A stretch of 64,000 nucleotides of DNA from Saccharopolyspora_C sp040643635 (GTDB lineage Bacteria > Actinomycetota > Actinomycetes > Mycobacteriales > Pseudonocardiaceae). A model generated the notes under the pieces. It saw only the letters and a program-made list of their open reading frames with translations. It was not told the DNA's origin and made no database searches. The stretch spans positions 1 to 64,000 of the forward strand of contig NZ_JBEYUS010000030.1 in assembly GCF_040643635.1 (NCBI RefSeq). The letters run 5' to 3'. Below, piece after piece: positions 25,340-33,111 of this stretch; within the stretch, counting starts at the first letter, position 1; each line of letters opens with the position of its first letter. The position numbers were made by a program, and so were the translations under genes.

Positions 25340-26179
25340 GTGTCGGTGTTGCGAAGCACAGGTCTGGTGGCGGCCCCGCTGCGGACGGTCGGGGCGGCGC
25401 TGCGCCACACCCGCACCGCCGAGGACGGCCTGCGGGCGCTGGGCGTCCAGGGACGGGCGCTGACGCCCGCCGCCGAACTCCTCGTCCCGGGCGACGACCT
25501 CGCCTTCCGCTGGACGAAGCTCCCGCCGGCGAGGCTGCGCACCCGCATCGTGCGGGCGGACGCGGATCGGTTGGAATCGGTGCTCATCGCTGGTCCTCTC
25601 CAAGAATTGCGGCACGAATCGGTGCTGGCCGCGGCCGGTGGCCGCACGCTGCTCACCGACTCGCTGCGGTGGACGACGCCGTTCGGCGCGCTCGGACGGG
25701 TGGTCGACGTGGCGCTGGCCCGTCGGGTGGTGCTGGCGGTGCTGGCGCGCCGGATGCGCGCGGTCGGCGCGCTCGCCGAGTCCTGGGCGGCGCGTCCGGT
25801 CGTGGTCGGAACGGCGATCACGCGGGAGGGCCGGCTGCTCGTGCAGCAGCGCCGGTTCCCCGCGCGGGACGCCGGACGCTGGGAACTCCCCGGTGGCCGG
25901 GTGGAGCCGGGGGAGAGCGAGCACGACGCGGTCGTCCGGGAGTGCAAGGAAGAACTGGACGTCGAGGTCGTGCCGACCGGACGCGTCGGCACCGACGTGC
26001 CGCTGCGCAACGGGATGCTGCTGCGGGTGCACACCGCGGAGCTGGCCGATCCGGGCGCGGAGCCGCGGGCGGTCGAGCACCGGGCGGTGCACTGGGCACG
26101 CCGGCCCGAGCTGGGCGAGCTGAACTGGCTCGAAGCCGACCAGGTGCTCGCGCATTCGCTGCGCGACCTGCCGTTCTGA
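25340..26179 (+). CDS. SRPBCC-like domain fused to a Nudix hydrolase
   Basis: A 279-residue protein. Residues about 1-140 resemble an SRPBCC/ligand-binding helix-grip domain (LVPGDDLAFRWTKLP, VLIAGPLQELRHESVLAAAGGRTLLTDSLRWTTPFG). The C-terminal part is a Nudix domain of the MutT type: GGRVEPGESEHDAVVREC then KEELDVEV, matching G-x5-E-x7-RE-U-x-EE with the usual following Gly replaced by Asp. It would hydrolyse a nucleoside diphosphate-linked substrate, possibly an oxidised dNTP. GTG 25340 was chosen as the first start giving a compact SRPBCC beginning. The two-domain fusion is unusual. Confidence 0.78.
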   Translation: MSVLRSTGLVAAPLRTVGAALRHTRTAEDGLRALGVQGRALTPAAELLVPGDDLAFRWTKLPPARLRTRIVRADADRLESVLIAGPLQELRHESVLAAAGGRTLLTDSLRWTTPFGALGRVVDVALARRVVLAVLARRMRAVGALAESWAARPVVVGTAITREGRLLVQQRRFPARDAGRWELPGGRVEPGESEHDAVVRECKEELDVEVVPTGRVGTDVPLRNGMLLRVHTAELADPGAEPRAVEHRAVHWARRPELGELNWLEADQVLAHSLRDLPF

Positions 26180-26353
26180 GGTCCCTGCGGTCGAGTCGGA
26201 GGCCGTTCCCGGCGGGGTGCGCGTTCGCTGCGTCCATGCACCGAGATTGCCGGGTTCGACCACCTGTTCGCCACGTTTTCGGCCTGAACTACTCGAACTG
26301 GTGAACGAATCGACGGACGGGCTCGCTCCGGTGGTGAAGCTGAAGAACCAGGT

Positions 26354-26395
26354 CAGGGGCCCGTCGGGCGTGCGGCGCCCGGCTTCGGGCCCCTG
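26354..26395. terminator. Two-tier convergent terminator between Nudix and trpS
   Basis: CAGGGGCCCG (26354-26363) pairs with CGGGCCCCTG (26386-26395), and inside the loop CGGGCG (26365-26370) pairs with CGCCCG (26376-26381). It stands between converging genes, so it can serve both strands. Very stable, no T-tract. Confidence 0.65.
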
Positions 26396-26421
26396 CCTCG
26401 GCTCGTTCGATCAGGGGACGG

Positions 26422-27387
26422 TCAGCGCAACCCGGCGACCCGCAGCGCGGCGTCCAGCCGCGGCCGGGCGCGCTCGGCCGCGCGAGCGGCCCCCTTCTCC
26501 CGGACCCGGTCCAGCTCGGCCGGGTCGTCCAGCAGCTCCCGCGCGCCGTCCCGGACCGGCCGCAGCAGTTCCACCACCGCCTCCGCCACGGTGTCCTTGA
26601 GCTGGGCGTACGTGCTCGCGGACGAGGCCGCGGCGTACGGGCTGCCCCCGGTGCAGGCGGCGAGGATCTCCAGCAGGTTCGCCACCGCGGGCTGTTCGTC
26701 CGGGTCGTAGCGGACCGAGGCCCTGTCGTCGGTGACGGCGCGGCGGAACTTGCGGCGCACCACGTCCGGCTCGTCCAGCACGAACACGACGCCCGCCTGT
26801 TGCTGCGCGGACTTCGCCATCTTGCGCGCGGGATCGGACAGGTCGCGCACCGCGGCGGCCGTCTTCGGCACCACCGCGCGCGGGACGACGAACACCTCCC
26901 CGCGGCCGCCGTTGAACCGCTTGGCCAGCGTGCGGGCCAGTTCGACGTGCTGGTTCTGGTCCACGCCCACCGGGACCTCGGTGGCGCCCTGCAGCAGGAT
27001 GTCCGCCGCCATCAGCACGGGGTAGGTGAGCAGGCCGAGCCGCGCGCCGTCCTGGCCGTCGCCCTTCTCCTTGAACTGGATCATGCGGCTGGCCTCGCCG
27101 TAGCCGCAGGTGCACTCCAGGACCCAGTTCAGCGCGCCCAGTTCGCCCGCGAGGTCGGACTGCACGAACACCGAATCGGCGGTGATGCCGGTGGCCAGCA
27201 GCACGGCCAGGTTCTCCCTGGTGAGCGCGCGCAGCCGCTCGGGCCGGTAGGGCAGCGTCATCGCGTGCAGGTCCGAGATGAAGTACAGGTCGTCCGGGCC
27301 GCCTTCGGTCGCCCACCGGCGCAGCGCGCCGAGGTGGTTGCCCAGGTGGACGTGGCCGGACGGGGTGATGCCGGACAAGCGGGTCAC
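26422..27387 (-). CDS. trpS: Tryptophanyl-tRNA synthetase
   Basis: A 321-residue class I synthetase that charges tRNA-Trp. The HIGH motif appears as PSGHVHLGN (residues 9-17) and the KMSKS loop as KMAKS (189-193); GVDQNQHVELAR and LTYPVLMAADILL are typical. GTG 27387 follows a GAGGAGAGATC site and opens with the conserved TRLSGITPSG; the frame extending to 27513 is leader. Actinomycetes often carry two TrpRS genes, one of them inducible by inhibitors, and the structured leader upstream would fit that, but the other copy is not in view. Confidence 0.93.
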   Translation of the reverse strand: MTRLSGITPSGHVHLGNHLGALRRWATEGGPDDLYFISDLHAMTLPYRPERLRALTRENLAVLLATGITADSVFVQSDLAGELGALNWVLECTCGYGEASRMIQFKEKGDGQDGARLGLLTYPVLMAADILLQGATEVPVGVDQNQHVELARTLAKRFNGGRGEVFVVPRAVVPKTAAAVRDLSDPARKMAKSAQQQAGVVFVLDEPDVVRRKFRRAVTDDRASVRYDPDEQPAVANLLEILAACTGGSPYAAASSASTYAQLKDTVAEAVVELLRPVRDGARELLDDPAELDRVREKGAARAAERARPRLDAALRVAGLR

Positions 27388-27437
27388 GATCTCTCCTCGG
27401 ATCGATGGCCGCTCACCAGCCTGCACCGCGCAACGCC

Positions 27438-27508
27438 CGGTCGCCTGGTGGCGACCGATGTGCGTGCGGTTCAGCGCACGACGAGCCGGGGCCGCCCTGG
27501 GGCGGCCC
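27438..27508 (-). promoter_or_regulatory. Hairpins in the trpS leader
   Basis: Two stable stem-loops lie within 125 bp upstream of trpS. The first is an 8-bp stem, CGGTCGCC (27438-27445) with GGCGACCG (27450-27457) around TGGT. The second pairs GGGCCGCCC (27489-27497) with GGGCGGCCC (27500-27508). They could be an attenuator or 5' stability element. No Trp codons are apparent in a leader peptide and no T-box sequence is recognisable, so a regulatory role is only suggested. Confidence 0.35.
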
Positions 27509-27605
27509 ACCACATGCTCAGACGCGGATGCGACATTTCGTGCACGGCGCGCACGTTACCAGAAGGGTATGGGCACTCGTGCCGGAGGAGGGCTATTCTG
27601 GATTC

Positions 27606-27929
27606 ATGTTCGTCGTATTGCTGAACTACACGGCTCCGCAATCGGACATCGACGGCGCATTGGTGGATCACTATGAGTGGGTGAGCAGACATTACGAGGC
27701 CGGTGACTTCATCACGACCGGCCACCGGACTCCGGAACCGGGCAGCCCGTTGACCGGGGGCGTGCTCATCGCCAGATCCATGTCTCGTGGCAGGTTGGAG
27801 GCCATCCTCGCCACCGACCCCTTCGAACTGCGAAAACTCGCCCGCCACGAAGTGATCGAATTCCAGGCGCTGCGCACCGTGCCGGAAATGGCGAAGTACG
27901 CCGACCAGCTGGTCCCGGTGAGCGAATAG
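27606..27929 (+). CDS. YciI-like protein
   Basis: A 107-residue protein with the YciI/ferredoxin-like fold pattern: MFVVLLNYTAPQSDID at the start, HYEWVSRHYEAGDFITTGHR, GGVLIARSMSRGRLEAILATDPF and ELRKLARHEVIEFQAL. The family contains dehydrochlorinase-like and dimeric alpha-beta barrel enzymes; many members have no known role. ATG 27606 has TATTCT 6 nt upstream and no close ribosome site, suggesting a leaderless message. It converges with the Cys/Lys-rich gene. Confidence 0.88.
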   Translation: MFVVLLNYTAPQSDIDGALVDHYEWVSRHYEAGDFITTGHRTPEPGSPLTGGVLIARSMSRGRLEAILATDPFELRKLARHEVIEFQALRTVPEMAKYADQLVPVSE

Positions 27930-27940
27930 AGCGCCCGCGC

Positions 27941-27977
27941 TGATCCGCACCTGGGCTTCGCGCCGAGGTGCGGATCA
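27941..27977. terminator. Convergent terminator with 12-bp perfect stem
   Basis: TGATCCGCACCT (27941-27952) pairs perfectly with AGGTGCGGATCA (27966-27977) across a 13-nt loop. The right arm includes the stop codon of the minus-strand gene at 27975, so it separates the two converging transcripts. Confidence 0.7.
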
Positions 27978-28145
27978 ATGCGACTTCTTTTCCTTTGACT
28001 CTTTCTTTGCCTTCTTTTGCGCTTTCTTGACCTCGCGTGCTTTCGCGTCCTTCAGCGCTTCCCGCAACACCACGATCGGGCATTGCTTGCACGGTGGTTT
28101 CGAAAGGCAGCACTTCCGCTTCACCTTGATCGTTTTCTTGCTCAC
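27975..28145 (-). CDS. Small Cys/Lys-rich protein with CxxCP motif
   Basis: A 56-residue very basic protein. Near the N-terminus KVKRKCCLSKPPCKQCPIV has four cysteines spaced C-C-x5-C-x2-C, suggesting a metal site. The C-terminal half, a helix with REALKDAKAREVKKAQKKA followed by KKESKEKKSH, is almost all Lys/Glu/Ala. I recall short actinobacterial proteins with a similar CC-x5-C-x2-CP core, without known function. GTG 28145 was preferred; a GGGAAG site precedes it. An ATG at 28196 would add 17 residues. AAA/AAG-rich codon use differs from its GC-rich surroundings but follows from the lysine content. Confidence 0.65.
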   Translation of the reverse strand: MSKKTIKVKRKCCLSKPPCKQCPIVVLREALKDAKAREVKKAQKKAKKESKEKKSH

Positions 28146-28541
28146 GACTGGCTTCCCGCTGCCGGAGGGGTCCGCTCGGGGACCGGACTCCGCCACCCTA
28201 GGTCGGTCCCGGTGGTTCCGGCGAACCCGCGGCCGCGGGTGTTGCGCTCAACACCTGTCCGCGGTCCCGTTCGGGAAGTGCTCTACGCTGGAGTAGGCCG
28301 CGTGTCGACAACGCACCGAGCCTCAGCAAGTGTCGGGCCTTCGACATGACGGCCCCGCCGTCCGCGATCGGCCGCCTTCTTCAGACGGGTGAGCCAGCCG
28401 GAGCACGGGGTTCTCGGAACGCGGGTCCGCGCCGGGGGCCGCAACTTCCCGCAGCGGCGGCAGCGGGACGGCGGCCGGCAGAGGTCGACAAGCGCCTGCC
28501 GCCTGACCTGATCTTCGTCTTCCAACTCATGGAGTGCTCGC
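28146..28541. other. Intergenic region upstream of typA
   Basis: About 400 bp with no gene-like frame. It contains a 7-bp hairpin GGTGTTG-CGCT-CAACACC near 28236-28253 and a -10-like TACGCT at 28284-28289, which might place a typA promoter about 250 bp upstream of the gene. No -35 was identified and nothing else stands out. Confidence 0.35.
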
Positions 28542-30467
28542 GTGCCCGCCACCAGCGTCGCCGAACCGAACCAGCGGATCCGCAACGATCTGCGCAACGT
28601 CGCGATCGTCGCGCACGTCGACCACGGTAAGACCACCCTGGTGGACGCCATGCTGCGGCAATCCGGCGCCTTCTCCGAACGTGCCGAACTCGTCGACCGG
28701 GTCATGGACTCCAATGACCTGGAACGGGAAAAGGGCATCACGATCCTGGCCAAGAACACGGCCATCCGGCGGGAGACCGAAAGCGGTCCCGTCACCATCA
28801 ACGTCATCGACACCCCCGGCCACGCCGACTTCGGCGGTGAGGTCGAGCGCGGCCTGTCCATGGCCGACGGCGTGGTGCTGCTGGTCGACGCCAGCGAGGG
28901 GCCGCTGCCGCAGACCCGCTTCGTGCTGCGCAAGGCGCTGGCCGCGAAGCTGCCGGTGATCCTCGTCGTGAACAAGGTCGACCGTCCGGACGCGCGTTGC
29001 GCCGAGGTCGTCGACGAGGCCCACGACCTGCTGCTGGACCTCGCCTCCGAGCTCGACGACGGCGAAGGCTCGGTGGACATGGACGCCGTGCTGAACCTGC
29101 CGGTGATCTACGCCTCCGCCCGCTCCGGGCGCGCCAGCCTCACCCAGCCCGCCGACGGCGACCTGCCCGCGGACGAGGACCTCACCGCGCTGTTCGACGT
29201 GCTGATGGAGCACGTGCCCGCGCCGGTCGGCGACTACGAGGCGCCGCTGCGCGCCCTGGTCACCAACCTCGACGCCTCCGCGTTCCTGGGCCGCATCGCG
29301 CTGTGCCGCATCCACGCGGGCACCATGCGCAAGGGCCAGACCGTCGGCTGGTGCCGCGAGGACGGGTCCGTCGAGAAGGTGCGGATCACCGAGCTGCTCA
29401 TCACCGAGAACCTGGACCGGGTGCCCGCCGCCGAGGCGCACGCCGGTGACCTGGTGGCGATCGCGGGCATCCCGGACATCACCATCGGCGACACCCTCGC
29501 CGACGCCGACGACCCGCAGCCGCTGCCGCGGATCACCGTGGACGACCCGGCCATCTCGATGACTATCGGCGTGAACACCTCGCCGATGACCGGCCGCAAC
29601 GGTGGCACCAAGGTCACCGCGCGGTTCGTGAAGAACCGCCTCGACGCCGAGCTGATCGGCAACGTCAGCGTCAAGGTCGTGCCGACCGAGCGCCCCGACA
29701 CCTGGGAGGTCCAGGGCCGTGGCGAACTGGCGCTGGCGGTGCTCGTGGAGACCATGCGACGCGAGGGCTTCGAGCTCACCGTCGGCAAGCCGCAGGTGGT
29801 CACCAAGACCATCGACGGCAAGCTGTGCGAGCCGTTCGAGCGCCTGACCATCGACTCCCCGGAGGAGCACCTGGGTGCGATCACCCAGCTGCTCGCCGGC
29901 CGCAAGGGCCGGATGGAGACGATGGACGGCCACGGCACCGGCCGCATCAAGCTGGACTACGTGATCCCCTCCCGCGGGCTGATCGGCTTCCGCACCGAGT
30001 TCCTCACCGAGACGCGCGGCACCGGCATCGCCAACCACGTCTTCGAGGGCTACTTCCCGTGGGTCGGCGAACTGCGCACCCGGCACAGCGGCTCGTTGGT
30101 GGCAGACCGCTCCGGCCCGGTCACCAGCTACGCGATGATGCAGCTGGCCGACCGCGGCACGTTCTTCGTGGAGCCCGGCGCCGAGGTGTACGAGGGCATG
30201 GTCGTGGGCGAGAACCCGCGCGCCGAGGACCTCGACATCAACGTCACCAAGGAGAAGAAGCTCACCAACATGCGCTCCGCCACCGGCGACGAGCTGGAGC
30301 GGCTGGCCCGCCCCCGCACGCTGGGCCTGGAGGAGGCGCTGGAGTTCTGCTCCGCCGACGAGTGCGTCGAGGTCGGCCCGGACGCGATCCGGGTGCGCAA
30401 GCTCGTGCTGGACGCGACGACCCGCGGCCGGGAGCGCTCCCGGGCCAAGGCCCGCGACAACGGCTGA
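28542..30467 (+). CDS. typA: Ribosome-associated GTPase TypA/BipA
   Basis: A 641-residue translational GTPase of the EF-G/LepA superfamily, which assists ribosome assembly and stress adaptation. G1 AHVDHGKT is at residues 24-31; SNDLEREKGITILAKN is the G2/switch region; DTPGHADFGGEVER is G3 and NKVDRPDA is G4. EF-G-like domains III and V and the BipA-specific C-terminal domain follow; the chain ends in a basic tail RGRERSRAKARDNG. GTG 28542 has GGAG upstream. It is followed by a perfect 16-bp terminator hairpin and then lpqW, the order found around Rv1165. Confidence 0.95.
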   Translation: MPATSVAEPNQRIRNDLRNVAIVAHVDHGKTTLVDAMLRQSGAFSERAELVDRVMDSNDLEREKGITILAKNTAIRRETESGPVTINVIDTPGHADFGGEVERGLSMADGVVLLVDASEGPLPQTRFVLRKALAAKLPVILVVNKVDRPDARCAEVVDEAHDLLLDLASELDDGEGSVDMDAVLNLPVIYASARSGRASLTQPADGDLPADEDLTALFDVLMEHVPAPVGDYEAPLRALVTNLDASAFLGRIALCRIHAGTMRKGQTVGWCREDGSVEKVRITELLITENLDRVPAAEAHAGDLVAIAGIPDITIGDTLADADDPQPLPRITVDDPAISMTIGVNTSPMTGRNGGTKVTARFVKNRLDAELIGNVSVKVVPTERPDTWEVQGRGELALAVLVETMRREGFELTVGKPQVVTKTIDGKLCEPFERLTIDSPEEHLGAITQLLAGRKGRMETMDGHGTGRIKLDYVIPSRGLIGFRTEFLTETRGTGIANHVFEGYFPWVGELRTRHSGSLVADRSGPVTSYAMMQLADRGTFFVEPGAEVYEGMVVGENPRAEDLDINVTKEKKLTNMRSATGDELERLARPRTLGLEEALEFCSADECVEVGPDAIRVRKLVLDATTRGRERSRAKARDNG

Positions 30468-30515
30468 GCCCCACCTGAGCGGAAGCTGAGCGTTTCCACC
30501 CCGGTGTGCAGTGCC

Positions 30516-30557
30516 AGAAGGACGCGCGGAACCATGAGTGCTTCCGCGCGTCCTTCT
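30516..30557 (+). terminator. Perfect 16-bp hairpin after typA
   Basis: AGAAGGACGCGCGGAA (30516-30531) pairs without mismatch with TTCCGCGCGTCCTTCT (30542-30557) around a 10-nt loop. It sits about 50 bp beyond the typA stop, before lpqW. It is the most regular stem in the window and probably ends the typA transcript. Confidence 0.8.
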
Positions 30558-30618
30558 ACAGGGGGACATCGCGTCCGCCTGTGATCGGCGACCGGGGAAA
30601 GAGGGGAGGTTCGGCGGC

Positions 30619-32352
30619 GTGCACCAGGGTCGACACCCGTTCATCGCGGTCAGCTTGCTGGTGACGATCGGGAGCTTGGTGGTGGCGTGCACCGACGCGC
30701 CGCCTCCCCCGCTGGTCGAACCACCGGCGCCGAGCCCGCAGACGGCTCCGTCCACGCAGCCGATGCCGACCGAGGTCGTCGTCGGCGTCGACTCGCTGGA
30801 GGGCGGGTTCAACCCGCACACCCTCGCGGACCTGTCGCCGACCAGTTCGGCGCTGTCCAGCCTGATGCTGCCCTCGGTGTTCCGGCCCGGTCCGGACGGG
30901 GCGAACGCGCTGGACACGACGCTGATGGAGTCGGCGGACGTGGTGCCGGACGCGGAGCGGTTCACGGTGCGCTACCGGATCCGCAAGGAAGCGGCCTGGT
31001 CGGACGGCGCGCCGATCGCCGCCGAGGACTTCGTCTACCTGTGGGAGCAGCTGCGCTCCCAGCCCGGCGTGTCGGATCCCGCCGGATACCAGCTGATCGA
31101 CGACGTGCAGTCCCGCGAAGGCGGCAAGAGCGTCGAGGTCACCTTCGAACGCCCCTACCCGGGCTGGCAGAGCCTGTTCGCGAACCTGCTGCCCGCGCAC
31201 CTGCTGCGGGACGCGCCGCGCGGGTGGGCCACGGCGCTGGACAACGGCTACCCGGCTTCCGGCGGCCCGTTCGCCATTCGCCAGGTCGACCTGCAGCGCG
31301 GCGAGATCATCCTGGAGCGCAACGACCGGTTCTGGGGCAAGCCCGCGGTGTCCGACCGGATCGTGCTGCGCGCCAGCGACCAGGCCGGCCAGGTCGCCGC
31401 GCTGCGCAGCGGGGACCTGCACATGGCGGTGTTCGGCGCGGACCGCGGCACCATGGGTGCGCTGCGCGATCTGGGTTCGTCGGTGCAGGTCAGCACGGTT
31501 CCCCGGCCGGCGACGATGCAGGTGCTGCTGCGGCCGACCAGCGCGCAGCTCGCCGACGCCCGGGTGCGGAACGCGGTCGTGGCCGGTCTGGACCGGGAAG
31601 CGCTGATCGACGTCGGCAGCGGCGGTGGACCGGGCGACCAGCTGCACGCGCACTCCCAGGTGCTCGCCCCCTCGGAACGCGGCTACACCCCGACCGAGCC
31701 GCCGGGCGCCGACGGGCCCGATCCGGCGCGCGTGCAGCGGCTGCTCACCGAAGCCGGGTACGAGCACCGCGCGGGCGCGTGGACCAAGGACGGCCGCCCG
31801 CTGAACCTGGTGATCGCGGCGCCGTTCGAGCACGAGCAGTACATCCGGATCGCCGAGGCCGCGGCCGCGCAGCTGCGGGCCCAGGACGTCCAGGCCACCG
31901 TGGTCACACCCACCGGTGATCAGCTCTTCGGCGAGATGCTGCCCACGAACCCGCTGTCCGAGGAACCCGGCGCGGCCAGCTCGGTGGACATGGCGGTCGC
32001 ACCGCGCCCGGCCGACGGCGATCCGGCGGCGATGATGGCGACCTCCTACGGCTGCCCGGGCGTCGACTCGGACGACCGGCCGTTCCCGTTCAGCGCCACC
32101 GGTTTCTGCGACCAGCTGCTGCAGCCGACGATCGACGCCGCGCTCAGCGGGGCGCTGCCGTTCCCGGAGGCGTCGGCGAAGGTCGAATCGGTGCTGTGGT
32201 CGCAGGCCGTGGCGCTGCCGCTGTACCAGCAGGCTCAAGTGCTGGCGTTCGGCCGGGACGTGACGGGGGTGCAGCGCGGGAACGGCCTCTCCGGCCCGTT
32301 CTCGACCGCGGCCGACTGGAAGGGCACCCCGAGCGACAACGACGGGTACTGA
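30619..32352 (+). CDS. lpqW: Family-5 substrate-binding lipoprotein, LpqW-like
   Basis: A 577-residue lipoprotein of the SBP_bac_5 (DppA/OppA-like) fold. The signal peptide ends with lipobox VVACT; a Pro-rich linker precedes VVGVDSLEGGFNPHTLADLSP. VRYRIRKEAAWSDGAPIAAEDF is the family signature. Position directly after typA matches mycobacterial lpqW (Rv1166), which steers phosphatidylinositol mannoside and lipomannan synthesis rather than peptide uptake; no permease or ATPase genes adjoin it. The start is GTG 30619 after GGGGAGG, because the frame to 30538 begins inside the terminator. The LpqW assignment rests on context plus fold; a plain oligopeptide-binding role is the alternative. Confidence 0.82.
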   Translation: MHQGRHPFIAVSLLVTIGSLVVACTDAPPPPLVEPPAPSPQTAPSTQPMPTEVVVGVDSLEGGFNPHTLADLSPTSSALSSLMLPSVFRPGPDGANALDTTLMESADVVPDAERFTVRYRIRKEAAWSDGAPIAAEDFVYLWEQLRSQPGVSDPAGYQLIDDVQSREGGKSVEVTFERPYPGWQSLFANLLPAHLLRDAPRGWATALDNGYPASGGPFAIRQVDLQRGEIILERNDRFWGKPAVSDRIVLRASDQAGQVAALRSGDLHMAVFGADRGTMGALRDLGSSVQVSTVPRPATMQVLLRPTSAQLADARVRNAVVAGLDREALIDVGSGGGPGDQLHAHSQVLAPSERGYTPTEPPGADGPDPARVQRLLTEAGYEHRAGAWTKDGRPLNLVIAAPFEHEQYIRIAEAAAAQLRAQDVQATVVTPTGDQLFGEMLPTNPLSEEPGAASSVDMAVAPRPADGDPAAMMATSYGCPGVDSDDRPFPFSATGFCDQLLQPTIDAALSGALPFPEASAKVESVLWSQAVALPLYQQAQVLAFGRDVTGVQRGNGLSGPFSTAADWKGTPSDNDGY

Positions 32353-32385
32353 GCCCCGGTCGCGGCCGGGCATCGAGGAGAGAAC

Positions 32386-32985
32386 GTGGATTCGGGACGG
32401 TTGCAGCAGATCAGGACGTTCCACCTGCGCCAGCGCGTGACGTTCATGGTCAACCGGTACGAGATCCGGGCCGACGACGGCCGGGGCGGCGAGGGCGAGC
32501 TCGTCGCGTTCGCGCAGCAGAAGCGGGTCGCGCTCAAGGAGCAGGTCACGCTGTACGCGGACGCGGACAAGACGCAGCCGGTGGCGGGGTTCCGCGCGCG
32601 GAAGGTGGTCGACCTGGCCTCCGGGTACGACGTCACCGACGCGGCGGGGGCGCCGATCGGGTTCTTCCGCAAGGACTTCCGCAAATCGCTGACCCGCTCC
32701 ACCTGGCACCTGGAGCAGCCCGGCCAGCCGGCGGCCGTCGGGCACGAGCGGAGCAAGCCGATCGCGCTGCTGCGCCGGCTGTGGGAGTTCATCCCGTTCA
32801 TCGAGAACGTCCCGTTCTTCTTCCCGTACCACTTCGACTTCGCGGTGGACGGGCAGGTCGTGCTGTCGGTGGAGAAGAAGTTCGCGCTGCGGGACCGCTA
32901 CGTGATCACGGTGCACGACGACCGGCTGGACCGGCGGGTGGTGTTCGCGCAGGCCGTCGCGCTGGACGCGCTGCAGGGCCGCTGA
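32386..32985 (+). CDS. LURP-one/scramblase-like family protein
   Basis: A 199-residue soluble protein. FHLRQRVTFMVNRYEI, KRVALKEQVTLYADADKTQPVAGFRARKVVDL, DAAGAPIGFFRKDF and YHFDFAVDGQVVLSVEKKFALRDRYVI follow the LURP-one-related (tubby-like) beta-barrel pattern with a central helix. The function in bacteria is unknown. GTG 32386 has GAGGAGAGAA upstream. It sits 33 bp after lpqW on the same strand and may be cotranscribed. Confidence 0.72.
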   Translation: MDSGRLQQIRTFHLRQRVTFMVNRYEIRADDGRGGEGELVAFAQQKRVALKEQVTLYADADKTQPVAGFRARKVVDLASGYDVTDAAGAPIGFFRKDFRKSLTRSTWHLEQPGQPAAVGHERSKPIALLRRLWEFIPFIENVPFFFPYHFDFAVDGQVVLSVEKKFALRDRYVITVHDDRLDRRVVFAQAVALDALQGR

Positions 32986-33111
32986 GCTGATCGTCCGGGC
33001 GATCCTGTCCACCGGCCCGGGTGAAAGTTGATCGCCGCTGGTTGACAGGTCGCGTCGCGGGCTGTTCGACCACCGCGTGGAGGGGTGCGCCGCGCCGATT
33101 AGGCTGGGCAG

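Noticed and set aside
25818..26237. Antisense frame opposite the Nudix gene
   Set aside because: Pro/Arg/Ala-rich composition and no motif; the sense frame carries an intact Nudix box.
26180..26421. Possible small gene between Nudix and trpS
   Set aside because: No frame with start, ribosome site and reasonable composition; the region is filled by the two-tier terminator.
30538..30618. Upstream extension of LpqW starting at 30538
   Set aside because: It begins inside the perfect hairpin and precedes a clear ribosome site and signal peptide at 30619.
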